A stretch of DNA of 64,000 nt, taken from assembly GCA_963742925.1 (NCBI GenBank), contig CAVUNV010000004.1, positions 124,001 through 188,000 on the forward strand, given 5' to 3'. Positions within the stretch are counted from its first letter, which is position 1, and the number at the start of each line of letters is the position of its first letter. The notes beneath the pieces were generated by a model, which worked only from the letters and a program-made list of their open reading frames with translations, did no database searches and was not told the DNA's origin. The translations under genes and the position numbers were made by a program. Shown here one piece after another: positions 34,212-43,466 of this stretch. This DNA is from PALSA-612 sp963742925. GTDB lineage: Bacteria; Actinomycetota; Thermoleophilia; Gaiellales; Gaiellaceae.

Positions 34212-35916
34212 TCGATGTCAACCGCCGGTCTCGGGGCACCGAAACAGGCGCGAAGGTCCCGATCCGTTGCGACAGAACGTATCCGGGTCGAGGGCCCGCC
34301 GACTTCCTCCGATCAGCGGACACGACGGATGAGCGGTCAGCCCTCCGACCGGCGAGCGGTGACGGCCCCGGTGACACCCGGTGCAGGATCCGGATCCCGG
34401 TTCCGGGCACTGTTTCGAAAGGGCGGTAGTCGCTTGCGATGATCCGGGATAGGCCGCCGCTCCGATCGACGATCCGGGGTGAGCGGAACACGACCACGAG
34501 GTTCGGGCGTCGGCTGCCCGCCAGGAGTGCCCGCAGCTGCCCGAGCGCTCCGGGAACCTCCTCCAGCGGATGACCCCAGAGGTAGCGAAAGGCGGCAGGA
34601 CGGTCGGCGAGGAAGTAGAGGTCGGCCTCCGAGTCGAGCGCGTAGATCGCCTCACCCGGGTGGGAATGGAGATCGACCTGGGCTGCGATCCGCTCGTCGC
34701 GGAGGAACTGTCCGTAATAGGGGATCACGTGCTGCCGCGCATTGGTGGACATCTGCTCGAGCACGACGAGCTTCTGGAGCGCCGGCACGGTCACGACCGC
34801 GACCGCACCGACGGCGAGCACGCGCCAAGGGAGACACGACGCTCCGACCGCCACGAGAAGGGCGAGCGGCGCGAGCAGCTGCACGTAGTAGTGCGGCCAG
34901 TAGAGCGAGGCTGCGTTCATCCCCAGGAAAGCCGCGACGAACCAGAGCGCGGGGATCCAGATGTCCCTGCGTCGAATCAGGGCCACGACAGTGACGGCGA
35001 TCGCCACCGCCACCGGAACGTTCAGGTCACGTCGGGCACCAAGCCAGCTGGTCGCGAGAGCGCCGAGGCGCGAGGCGTCGAAGCTCGCACCCGACGGCGC
35101 GCTCAGCTTGTAGCCGACGACGGCGAACCAGTAGTTGCTCCAGCCGACGAGCGCCCCGTGCACCGCCGAGAAGGCGAGCGGCACCGCCGCCCCAACTACA
35201 ACGGCCGCGGCATTCGAGGCGCGCCGGCGGCGCGAGTGCCCGCCGGCCATCGCCACGGCGAGCACCACGACGAGCCCGTCGAATCCCGACTGCTTCATCA
35301 GGATGCCGAGGGCGCCCAGCGCGCCCGCCAGCAGCAGCCAGGGCAGCCGTCCGTCGCGACGCCATGCCAGTACGGTCGCCACCGCGGCGGTCGACGGAAG
35401 CGCCGCCGCGAGCTCGCCGTTGAAGGTGAACCCCTGCAGGTGCGGCGCCACGCCGACGATCGCGTAGACGATCGCCGCGGCGGCACCCGTCCAGGGCCCT
35501 CGCAGCAGCCAGCCGGCGACGCCGAGCATCAGCGTGATCCCGCACCCGAACAGGAGAGCTCCCAGGCGGATCGCCGCTGCGGAGTGCCCCACGTCGAGGA
35601 GCAGGCGATACGCAATCAGGAGCCCTTGCGGCCTGTCCACCCAGTCGGCCCCGTAGAGCCGCGCGCCTCGGGCCCACTGCTCCGCCACGTACGCGTACCC
35701 GCCCTCGTCGGGCCCGAGGCCCGTGGACAGGAACGGAAAGCGGACGAGGACCGCCACCGCGACCGCGGCCCCGATCGCACCGCCTGCCGCCAGCCGGCCG
35801 ACGGCGATATCCCACTGCCCGAGACGGCCGATCGGGCGCAGGGGGCTCTGTCCCTGCCCGCCCGCCTGAACTTCGCGGTCGGCGAGACTCAAGCCGGCCG
35901 GAGTATCGCGGCCCAA
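34090..35916 (-). CDS. GT39-like polytopic glycosyltransferase (3' end uncertain)
   Basis: Up to 608 aa with about eleven helices. After helix 1 comes the acidic loop typical of ArnT/PMT-type enzymes, STGLGPDEGGYAYVAEQWAR, then GADWVDRPQGLLIAYRLL. The soluble C-terminal part follows AIYALDSEADLYFLADRP. Past GIRILHRV the sequence becomes Arg/Ser-rich, loses family character and overlaps the GT4 gene by 122 bp, so the natural stop may lie near 34336 in another frame. Start TTG at 35914-35916, without a clear ribosome site. Transfers a sugar from a polyprenyl-phosphate donor, by family. Confidence 0.75.
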   Translation of the reverse strand: MGRDTPAGLSLADREVQAGGQGQSPLRPIGRLGQWDIAVGRLAAGGAIGAAVAVAVLVRFPFLSTGLGPDEGGYAYVAEQWARGARLYGADWVDRPQGLLIAYRLLLDVGHSAAAIRLGALLFGCGITLMLGVAGWLLRGPWTGAAAAIVYAIVGVAPHLQGFTFNGELAAALPSTAAVATVLAWRRDGRLPWLLLAGALGALGILMKQSGFDGLVVVLAVAMAGGHSRRRRASNAAAVVVGAAVPLAFSAVHGALVGWSNYWFAVVGYKLSAPSGASFDASRLGALATSWLGARRDLNVPVAVAIAVTVVALIRRRDIWIPALWFVAAFLGMNAASLYWPHYYVQLLAPLALLVAVGASCLPWRVLAVGAVAVVTVPALQKLVVLEQMSTNARQHVIPYYGQFLRDERIAAQVDLHSHPGEAIYALDSEADLYFLADRPAAFRYLWGHPLEEVPGALGQLRALLAGSRRPNLVVVFRSPRIVDRSGGLSRIIASDYRPFETVPGTGIRILHRVSPGPSPLAGRRADRSSVVSADRRKSAGPRPGYVLSQRIGTFAPVSVPRDRRLTSNDGARRINTPDSRDRQRPVRDLPALGLATGRARSLGVSRQ

Positions 35917-35936
35917 AGATGAGCCCGCGATGAACT

Positions 35937-35950
35937 GCTAGACGTCTAGC
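35937..35950. repeat. 14-bp perfect palindrome
   Basis: GCTAGACGTCTAGC, in the gap between the GT39-like gene and a small hypothetical gene. Could be an operator or part of a terminator; no second copy was noticed. Confidence 0.4.
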
Positions 35951-35970
35951 CGCGCGCGCTCGACGCTTTC

Positions 35971-36249
35971 TCAGCTGACGAGCCGTTGCGCCAGCCGCGC
36001 TGCGTACCAGTCCTCCCACCGCTCGGCCGGCCGCTCCGCGGCGTAATCGCGGTCGAGCTGCACGAGCGCGTGGACGAGGTGGCTGCGCACCGGGCGCGAC
36101 CCGAGCAAATCTGGCAGCTCGGAGAGATTCAGGAGCCAGTCCGCGTACCAGGATGCCCAGTCGGGGTCGTCCCCGTCAACGATCCGGTAGACGACGTGGT
36201 GCGTCTCGGCCGCCTCGTGCAGGAGAGCGGCGATCTGCTCGGTGCTCAT
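35971..36249 (-). CDS. Small uncharacterised protein (92 aa)
   Basis: Soluble acidic protein: STEQIAALLHEAAETHHVVY, then DDPDWASWYADWLLNLSELP and DYAAERPAERWEDWYAARLA. Trp-rich and predicted helical, with no recognised family signature beyond a general resemblance to small conserved actinobacterial proteins. ATG start at 36247-36249, divergent from lemA. Confidence 0.7.
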   Translation of the reverse strand: MSTEQIAALLHEAAETHHVVYRIVDGDDPDWASWYADWLLNLSELPDLLGSRPVRSHLVHALVQLDRDYAAERPAERWEDWYAARLAQRLVS

Positions 36250-36332
36250 CTTTGGACATATAGCTCATCTCGGCCGGGTACGGGGCGAGGGTTCACCCCG
36301 CGGTCCGCCGAGGCGACGGGCATAGTTGCACC

Positions 36333-36887
36333 GTGGTCGTCCTGATCGTCGTCATCGTCGTCGTCGTCCTGCTGCTCCTCCTCGCGCTTGCGTTCAACCA
36401 TCTCGTCCGGCTGCGCAACGAGACCCAGGCGGGGTGGGCGAACATCGACGTCCAGCTCAAGCGCCGGAACGACCTGATCCCGAATCTCGTCGAGGCCGTC
36501 AAGGGCTACGCGGCCCACGAGCGCGGTGTGTTCGACGAGGTCACGCAGGCGCGCGCGGCCGTCTCGGGCGCAAGCGGGCCTGCTGCGACAGCCGCCGCGA
36601 GCGACGCGCTCACCGGTGCGGTCGGGAAGCTGTTCGCGGTCGCCGAGAACTACCCCCAGCTGCGGGCGACGGAGAACTTCCAGCAGCTCCAGTCCGAGCT
36701 GACCGACACCGAGGACAAGATCGCGGCCGCGCGGCGCTACTACAACTCGGTCGTCCAGACGTACAACACCGCGATCCAGAGCTTCCCCGCGCTCCTCTAC
36801 GCGGGCGCGCTCGGGTTCCGCGCACGGCAGTTCTTCGCAGCCGAGGAGCCCGAGCGGGCGACGCCGCAGGTCTCCACACAGGCGTGA
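36333..36887 (+). CDS. lemA: LemA family protein
   Basis: 184 aa from GTG. One N-terminal membrane helix (residues 2-22), then the coiled-coil LemA domain with the signature NHLVRLRNETQAGWANIDVQ, QLKRRNDLIPNLVEAVKGYA and RRYYNSVVQTYNTAIQSFP. It is followed immediately by htpX, a common pairing, so the two may form a membrane quality-control unit. Function of LemA itself is unknown. Confidence 0.92.
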   Translation: MVVLIVVIVVVVLLLLLALAFNHLVRLRNETQAGWANIDVQLKRRNDLIPNLVEAVKGYAAHERGVFDEVTQARAAVSGASGPAATAAASDALTGAVGKLFAVAENYPQLRATENFQQLQSELTDTEDKIAAARRYYNSVVQTYNTAIQSFPALLYAGALGFRARQFFAAEEPERATPQVSTQA

Positions 36888-36888
36888 C

Positions 36889-37824
36889 ATGACGCTGCGG
36901 GAGCAGATCCGCCACAACCGGCTGCTGACGGTCGAGCTGTTCGGGTTCTTCACTCTCCTGATCGGCCTCGTCGCGGCCGCGCTCTACACCTACTACGGCA
37001 CCAAGGCGGCGATCATGGTCGCGATCGGCGGCCTCGCCTGGGCGCTGTTCTCGTGGTTTGCCTCAGCAAGTGTCGTCGCCGGCATCACGCAGGCGAGGCC
37101 GGTGACCAAGGCCGAGCAGCCCGAGCTGTACCGGATCGTCGAGAACATGTCGATCGCGGCCGGCCTCCCCGCTACGCCGGAGGTCCGGATGGTCGACGAC
37201 CCTGCGCCGAACGCCTTCGCCGCCGGACGCAATGCCAAGAACTGCTACGTCTGCGTCACCACCGGGCTCCTGCAGACGATGGACCAGCGTGAGATCGAGG
37301 GAGTGATCAGCCACGAGATCGCGCACGTTCAGCACCGTGACGTGCGGCTGATGACCCTCGTCGCCGTGCTCGTCGGCGTGATCGCGATGATCTCGGACAT
37401 CGCGCTGCGGATGCTGTTCTTCGGCGGGATGCGGCGGCGGAGCAGCTCGAGCCCGGTCGACCTGATCATGATGATCGTCGGCCTCGTGGGCCTGATCCTG
37501 GCGCCCCTGGCGGCGGTCGGCATCCAGATGGCGATCTCACGCCGGCGCGAATACCTCGCCGACGCGGGCGGCGCCGAGATCTCGGGCGACGCCGAGGGCC
37601 TCGCACTCGCGCTTCGCAAGCTCGCCGACGACCCCCGCGAGATCAAGGACACGAGCCGCTCGACCGCCCACCTCTACATCGAGGGGCCGCTCCGCAAGGC
37701 GGCCGGCCCGCGCGCAGCCTTCTCCGGGCTCTTCGACACGCATCCGCCGCTCGCGGATCGCATCGCCGCGCTCGAGAAGATCGGCGGCTTCACGCTTCCA
37801 CCCGAAGGCACAGCCACCGCTTAG
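36889..37824 (+). CDS. htpX: HtpX-like membrane zinc metalloprotease
   Basis: 311 aa M48B protease. Two N-terminal helices (about 14-34 and 38-58), then PNAFAAGRNAKNCYVCVTTG and the zinc site SHEIAHVQHRD (HExxH), two more helices, the distal Glu in RRREYLADAGGAEIS, and the family ending LFDTHPPLADRIAALEKI. Degrades misfolded membrane proteins from the cytoplasmic side. ATG one base after the lemA stop. Confidence 0.93.
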   Translation: MTLREQIRHNRLLTVELFGFFTLLIGLVAAALYTYYGTKAAIMVAIGGLAWALFSWFASASVVAGITQARPVTKAEQPELYRIVENMSIAAGLPATPEVRMVDDPAPNAFAAGRNAKNCYVCVTTGLLQTMDQREIEGVISHEIAHVQHRDVRLMTLVAVLVGVIAMISDIALRMLFFGGMRRRSSSSPVDLIMMIVGLVGLILAPLAAVGIQMAISRRREYLADAGGAEISGDAEGLALALRKLADDPREIKDTSRSTAHLYIEGPLRKAAGPRAAFSGLFDTHPPLADRIAALEKIGGFTLPPEGTATA

Positions 37825-37840
37825 AACGTCGCCAGGGTGA

Positions 37841-40800
37841 TCAATGAGCGGAGCCCGACGGCCGCTGGCGCAGACAAAGCGCGGCGAGGTCCATGCCGTA
37901 GACCGGATTGAAGGTCTGGCAGCCGATCCGGGCCGAGAAGAAGTCGCGCGACGTGCTGTTCGCGTAGACGACCCAGGGAGCGGCCTCCTTCGCCAGCTCG
38001 ACCGCCAACTCGCCGTACGCGCGATAGCGCGCGGGTCCCGAGAGTTGCGCTGCTCGGTGGAGCTCTTGGTCGTAGCGCTTGCTCCGGAACCCCGAGAAGT
38101 TGCCCCTCGGGTCGAGGAGGACGTTGAGGAAATCGTAGGGGTCCGCATAGTCGGCGCCCAGTCGGCTATGAGGATGTCGAACGGCTCACCGGGTCTGCTC
38201 GCCCGCTCGAACATGACGTCGATCGGGAACTCCTTCACGTCGACGTTTATCCCGATTCTGCGCAGGTCGCTCCCGATCTCCTGGGCATGCTTGCGGCACA
38301 GCGCCACGTTGCAGGAGTAGAGGACTGCGGTCGCGTGTACCGAGCCCGCGATCCGGCGGGCCGTGGAGGTGTCCCGGCCGAGCGGGAAGATGCTCCCGCG
38401 CTTGAAGCCCGGCATGTTCGGCGGCAGGTACTGATCGGTGGGAATGGTCGTAAAGGAGCCCTCCCCCTCGACGAGGCTTCCTTGCCGGGCGAGCGCCCTG
38501 CGGTCGATCGCGTAGTTGACGGCGCGCCGCAGCTTCGCGCTCGCGAACAACGGGCGGCTCGTGTTCAGCGCGAGGAAGGCGAACGTCAGCCGCGGGTTGA
38601 CGAAGTAGCGCTGGCGGCCCGTGGCGGCGGCCGGGCTGCCGGGCCCGAAGCGCGCTGCGAGTGCCGCGTCGCCTTCAGGCGGGAGTCGGGGAGCGGCGTA
38701 GTCGGCGAGGCCTGCCTCGATCCGGGCAATGCTCTTCGCGGCCGGCGCACTGAGCGTGTAGACGATCGTCTCGAAGCGGTGCGGCCGGCTCCCCCGGTAG
38801 TTCGGGTTCCGTTTCAGGACGAGCTGTCGATGGGGGACGTAGGAGTTGACGAAGTACGGGCCGGCGGAAGGGACGACGTGCTCGCCCTCGAGGTCGATCG
38901 GAGTGTTCCGCGGGATTGCGCAGAAGAACGGCGATGCGATCCTGGCCGGGAAGCTCCCCGCAGGCTTGACCAGCTCGATGGTGAGCCGGTTGCCTCGAGC
39001 AGTCACACCGGAGATGTGATCCGCCTTGCCTCGCAGGTAGGCGACCTCACCGACGATGTCGTCGACGAAGAAGGCAGCCGGTGAATGGATTTTTGGGCTG
39101 AGGCTCCGCTCGATGGCGTACTTGAACGTGTCGGCCGTGACCTCCTCGTGTGAGGGCGGCGAGAACCGGAACCCCTTGCGGATCGTGAACGTGTACGCCC
39201 GGCCGTCGGCGGAGACGGTCGGCAGGGAGCGCGCCACCTCCGGCACGAGCTGCGACCCTTCTGGCGCAGGCCTGTCGGGATAGTTGAGGACCTTGGCGCA
39301 CGTCGCATAGCTGACGAAACTGTCCGGGTAAAGGGCCGGGTCCGTCTTGGGATCCCCTCCCTGCGGTGCGTTCCAGTCGACGCGAAGCGTGCCTCCTTTT
39401 CCGACAGTCGGAACCTCCGCGAGCGCCTGGGTCGTAACCCAGACTGAGCCCTGCGCGACGACGACGCCGGCAGGACTGCTCCCGACGCGGATCGTCCGGA
39501 CGACGCGGTTCGTCCTGGGATCGATACGCGAGACCGTGCCGCCGTGGCCGTTTGCGACCCAGACGGCACCCTCGCCCACAGCGACACCGGTCGGGTAGTG
39601 GCGCACCGGGATCGTCGTGACCACCGAGTTCGTCTGCGGGTCGATCCTGACGATCCTGTCGTCGAGACTCTCGACGACCCAGACAGCGCCTGCTCCCACC
39701 GCAATGGCGCTCGGGCCGTGACCTACCGCACCGACCGGGATCGACTCGAGAACGACGTTGCTCGAATCGACCCGCGCGACACTGTTCTCGTAGCCGTCAC
39801 TCACCCACGTGCTGCCGAACGCGGTGGCCACGCCGCTCGGAGCATTGCCGGTTGCGAGCCTCTTCACGACCGTGTTGGAATGCGGATCGATCCGATAGAG
39901 ATACCCGCGTCGCGCTGTTGCCGCCCGTCGCAGCCCAGACGCCTCCGTTGCCGACGGCGACCGCACCCGCGGCGAGCCCCCCGACGAGCAGACTGCCGGG
40001 CTTGAAGGTGTGGATGGGAGCGACGACGGCTTCGAAACGTGGATCGATACGTTGCACGACCCCATCGGGGCCGACAGCCCAGACAGCGTCTGCTCCGGCG
40101 GCGAGTCCGGTCGGCGCTGCTCCGGTCGAGATCGTTCGGACGATCCTGCCACGTGTCGCATCGACGCGAGCAACGGTTGCATCGTCGAGGTTCCCGACCC
40201 AGAGCGACCCGTACCCCGAGACCACAGCCGCCGGCCGTGCGCCGACAGCTATCTGGGCCGTCACCCGGTTCGTCGCGGGATCGATCCTGGCCAGGGAGTT
40301 GGGCTGGACGTTCGTGAGCTCTGCCGATCCGCCGCGCATTGCGAGTGCCACCACGGCGATGACAGACGCGAGCAGCACGCACGCGCCGATCGTGATCAGG
40401 ACGGCCCCGCGGCGCGCACGGGTGGCGGCCGGATGGCTCCTCCGAGCTGGAGCCGGCAGATCGAGCGACTCGTCCTGCGCAAGGATCCCGCGCTCGAGCT
40501 CCTGCAGCGCGCGCCCCGGCTCGAGCCCGAGCTCGCTCACGAGCGCACGTCGCCCTTCCTGATAGGTCGCGAGCGCCTCCGCCTGGCGGCCCGAGAGTGC
40601 AGAGCGCCAGCATCAGCTGCCCGCGCAGCCGTTCCCGGAGAGGGTGCTCGCCGACGAGGTGCTCCAGCTCGGCGACGAGCTCGGCGTGGCGCCCCAGACG
40701 GAGATCCGCGTCGATCCGCTCCTCGAGGGCGCCCAGCCCGCAGCTCCTCCAGTCGCCCGATCTCGCCCTGGGCAAACGCTTCGTAGCTGAAATCCGCGAG

Positions 40801-41199
40801 CGGGGGCCCGCGCCACAGAGCCAGCCCCTCTCGCAACAGTGACGCCGCGCGGGTTGGGTCGCCCTCCACCAGGGCGCGCCGCCCTGCCTCGACGAGCTGC
40901 TCGAAGTGAGCGCTGTCCAGCGTCGCGGTTCCCAGAACGGGGCAATAGCCCGACGCCCGTGTCTGCAGCAGCTCCGACTGAGCGCCAAATACGGAGCGAC
41001 GAGACGTAGTTGCGAACGATCTTGCCGGCCGTCGGCGGCGGAGCCTCTCCCCACAACTCGTCGATCAGTCGATCCGTGGGAACGACGTCGTTGGCATGCA
41101 ATAACAGGAGCGCGAGGAGGGCCCGGTGTTTTCCCCGCCCGAGCGAGATCAGACGACCTTGGTCGACGACCTCGAGCGGGCCGAGCAAGCGGAATCCAT
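37841..41199 (-). CDS. Transmembrane one-component regulator: winged helix-BTAD-TM-beta-propeller-SBP_bac_5 fusion (six frame breaks)
   Basis: About 1,119 aa when bridged. Residues 1-90 form an OmpR/SARP winged helix (FRLLGPLEVVDQGRLISLGR ... LIDELWGE). About 95-250 is the BTAD helical domain (LLREGLALWRGPPLADF, ERLRGQLMLAL, ALATYQEGRRALVSELGLEP). About 273-295 is one membrane helix (GAVLITIGACVLLASVIAVV). About 300-600 is a YVTN-type propeller of eight or so blades (RIDPQTNSVVTTIPV and similar). About 610-1119 is a family-5 oligopeptide-binding domain (TADTFKYAIERSL, FETIVYTLSAPAAKSIARIE, ADYADPYDFLN). Frame breaks near 41190, 41000, 40735, 40600, 39910 and 38158; adding one A near 41190 gives the canonical start MEFRLLGPLE. 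Confidence 0.82.
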
Positions 41200-41245
41200 G
41201 TCCCTCGAAGGGCGACGCTAGCAGGCATTTCGCGCGCGTCGAAGA

Positions 41246-41278
41246 GGATGAGTGGCGGATGAATGGCGCGCGAATGAC
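41246..41278. promoter_or_regulatory. Heptamer repeats with 11-bp period between divergent BTAD-fusion and small membrane protein genes
   Basis: GGATGAG-TGGC (41246-41256), GGATGAA-TGGC (41257-41267), GCGCGAA-TGAC (41268-41278): exact 11-bp units. The array is 47 bp upstream of the regulator's ATG and 73 bp upstream of the divergent gene. This spacing is what SARP-type winged helices bind, so it is a candidate site for the adjacent regulator. Confidence 0.6.
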
Positions 41279-41350
41279 AGACCGGTGACCCGCAAGCACG
41301 ACCGTCGCAGGAACAGGCCGCAACGGGCGGCCCGAACGAAAGGAGCGGAC

Positions 41351-41798
41351 ATGCAGTTCAGGACTCTCATCCAGACGCTCGCCATCGCCCTGGTGGCCGG
41401 GTTCGCAGTCATGGGAAGCGCAACCGCGGGCCTCCGACCGTCCGTCGCTGCGACGCATCTCTCGCCCGCCCAAGGAATTGCCCGCCAGGAGGACGCCCGG
41501 CGCAACGACCCGCGGATCTACGCAGCCTCCAACACGAGCCTTCTATCCGTCCGTCGCTGCGCCGCAGCTCTCGCCCGCCCAGCGGATCGCGATCCAGGAG
41601 GACGCCCGGCACAACGACCCGCGGATCTACGGAACCTCTGCGACGGCAAGCGTGCCCCCTGCAGTGGTCGAGATCGTCGCCCCCGGCGGCTTCGACTGGG
41701 CCGATGCGGGCGTCGGAGCCGGGGCGGCATTCGCCTTGCTCCTCCTCGGGCTCGGCGTCACGATGCTGGTTCGGAACCGCCCGCTCAGCAGGGCGTAG
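41351..41798 (+). CDS. Small secreted/membrane protein with duplicated segment (one frame break)
   Basis: About 148 aa. Strong ribosome site (AAAGGAGCGG) and ATG at 41351. A signal peptide (TLIQTLAIALVAGFAVMG) is followed by two copies of a 36-residue unit (PSVAA-LSPAQ-IA-QEDAR-NDPRIY), then a Val/Ala linker and a C-terminal membrane helix (DAGVGAGAAFALLLLGLG) with RNRP basic tail. A frame break lies near 41525-41545, between the repeats. Divergent from the BTAD-fusion regulator with the heptamer array between, so it is a candidate target or partner. No known family. Confidence 0.72.
41437..41638 (+). repeat. Tandem intragenic duplication (about 109-bp unit)
   Basis: The stretch around 41437-41530 is repeated at about 41546-41638 with high identity; both contain GAGGACGCCCGGC and AACGACCCGCGGATCTACG. 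It encodes the two 36-residue units of the small membrane protein. Confidence 0.75.
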
Positions 41799-41910
41799 AC
41801 GGTAACTCGGCTCTCGCGGGTAACACCGGTCGGACGAGGCGATCCCTCGGGTCGCCTCGCCGGCGGCGCTCTTGACGCCTGCGAGCGGATTGTCTTTCCT
41901 ACCCGCAGGC

Positions 41911-43020
41911 ATGGACGGCGACCCGGCAGGCGAGCCGCTCTCTGCGGCGCTCGCGGAGACCGCAGGACGGAAGGTTCCGGGTCTCTCCGCCGCGCTCGTG
42001 ACCGGCGAAAGCGTGGCCTGGACGGGAGCGGCAGGCATCGCAGACCTGGCCACGGAGGCCCCGGCCCGGCCGGACACCGTCTACCTCTGGTTCTCGATGA
42101 CGAAGATCGTCACGGCGACGGCCGTGCTGCAGCTCGCCGAGCGCGGCGCGCTCGGCCTCGACGACCCCGTCCGCGAGCGCGTGCCGGAGTTCCCGGCCGG
42201 CAGGGGTGCCCAGGCGACGATCCGCCACCTGCTCAGCCACAGCTCCGGCCTCGCGAACCCGATCCCGGTGCGATGGGTGCGACCGGCGTCCGACCCGCGG
42301 CCCGACCCCCACGCGTTCACCGTGCAACTGCTCGAGCGCCACGGGAAGCTGAAGGGACGACCGGGCGAGACGGCGCGCTACTCGAACCTCGGCTACATCG
42401 TCCTCGGCGAGGTGATTGCCGCAGCGAGCGGGATGCCCTACATCGACTACGTCCGGCAGAACCTGCTCGCCCCGCTCGGGATGACGCGCACGGACTTCGT
42501 CTACCGGCCGGACCTGAAGGCGACCGCCGCGACCGGCTACCAGCTCCGCCTCAGTCCGCTGACGCCCCTCTACCGCCTGATGCTCCCGAAGGGGATCGTG
42601 GGGCCGAACGCCGGCCGCTTCGTCTCCTTCAACCGGTTCATCGTCGACGGGCCGCCCTACGGCGGGCTGATCGGGACGGCCGAGGACGCGGGTCGCTTCC
42701 TGGCGCTCCACGTCGGCGGCGGCGGCACGGTTCTCTCGCCGGAGGGCGTCGAGGCGATGCAGGAGATCACCGCGCGCGGACGGAAGCTGGACGTCGGGCT
42801 CGGCTGGTTCCGCTATCGCTCCGCCCCCACGACCGGGCCACGGTTCCTGGAGCACACGGGCGGAGGCGGCGCGTTCTTCAACATGATGCGGATCTACCCG
42901 GGCGAGAGCCTCGGGGTGGTCGTGATGGGCAACGCGTCGAGCTACGACCGCGAGCCGCTCGCGGCCGCGGCCCTGAGATCGAGCTCGAGGAACCGCGCGC
43001 CCGGCACCGGGTTCTCGTAG
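41911..43020 (+). CDS. Serine hydrolase, class C beta-lactamase family
   Basis: 369 aa from ATG at 41911 (a TTG at 41872 would add 13 residues). Penicillin-binding fold motifs are in order: SMTK (nucleophile SxxK), YSN (YxN) and HTG (third motif, in FLEHTGGGGAFFNM). Other landmarks: RHLLSHSSGLANP and EVIAAASGMPYIDYV. No signal peptide is obvious. Such proteins are often esterases or D-Ala peptidases rather than resistance enzymes. The 3' end overlaps the convergent GNAT gene by 79 bp, and the last 14 residues (after EPLAAAAL) probably come from that antisense region. Confidence 0.85.
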   Translation: MDGDPAGEPLSAALAETAGRKVPGLSAALVTGESVAWTGAAGIADLATEAPARPDTVYLWFSMTKIVTATAVLQLAERGALGLDDPVRERVPEFPAGRGAQATIRHLLSHSSGLANPIPVRWVRPASDPRPDPHAFTVQLLERHGKLKGRPGETARYSNLGYIVLGEVIAAASGMPYIDYVRQNLLAPLGMTRTDFVYRPDLKATAATGYQLRLSPLTPLYRLMLPKGIVGPNAGRFVSFNRFIVDGPPYGGLIGTAEDAGRFLALHVGGGGTVLSPEGVEAMQEITARGRKLDVGLGWFRYRSAPTTGPRFLEHTGGGGAFFNMMRIYPGESLGVVVMGNASSYDREPLAAAALRSSSRNRAPGTGFS

Positions 43021-43433
43021 TAGGGATCGATCTCGCGGAAGCCGAGCGACTCGTACAGCGGCTGGGCCTCGACCATCTGCGGCAGCGTGTCGAGACGCAT
43101 CCGCTCGTACCCCTCCGTGCGGGCGGCCTCGATCACGGCTGCGGCCAGTGCGCGGCCGGTGCCGCCGCCGCGTGCCGAGGGCCGGACATAGAGCCGCTTC
43201 ATCTCGCAGACCCCGTTCCCGAGCGATCGAAGCGCGACGCAGCCGGCGAGCTCCTCACCGTTACGGACCAGCAGGAGCCGCCCGGCGGGAGGTGCGTAGG
43301 CACCGGGCAGGCCGGCCAGCTCACGGTCGAACCCCTGGAAGCAGAGATCGACGCCGAGGCCGGCTGCGTACTCGAGAAAGAGCGCACGGACCGCCTCGAG
43401 ATCGTCGTCGAGAGCCGGTTCGATCCTCGCCAC
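42942..43433 (-). CDS. GNAT-family N-acetyltransferase
   Basis: 163 aa. Acetyl-CoA-binding motif A is RLYVRPSARGGGTGRALAAA (R/Q-x-x-G-x-G/A form), with the ending LYESLGFREIDPYYENPVPG typical of the YobR/PhnO-like subgroup. Substrate unknown. It converges with and overlaps the serine hydrolase gene, and is divergent from the selW-like gene 33 bp away. Confidence 0.87.
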   Translation of the reverse strand: MARIEPALDDDLEAVRALFLEYAAGLGVDLCFQGFDRELAGLPGAYAPPAGRLLLVRNGEELAGCVALRSLGNGVCEMKRLYVRPSARGGGTGRALAAAVIEAARTEGYERMRLDTLPQMVEAQPLYESLGFREIDPYYENPVPGARFLELDLRAAAASGSRS

Positions 43434-43466
43434 ACCACGAGGGTAGCCGCCGGTAGGCTTGGAGCC

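Noticed and set aside
34090..34370. C-terminal 90 residues of the GT39-like gene as a real domain
   Set aside because: Arg/Ser-rich, no family character, overlapping the next gene. More likely a frame error or read-through of the natural end.
37537..40182. 881-aa ORF extending the SBP domain antisense into htpX
   Set aside because: Family homology stops at ILIADWA, and the frame giving ADYADPYDFLN and a stop at 37841 fits SBP_bac_5. The rest is htpX shadow.
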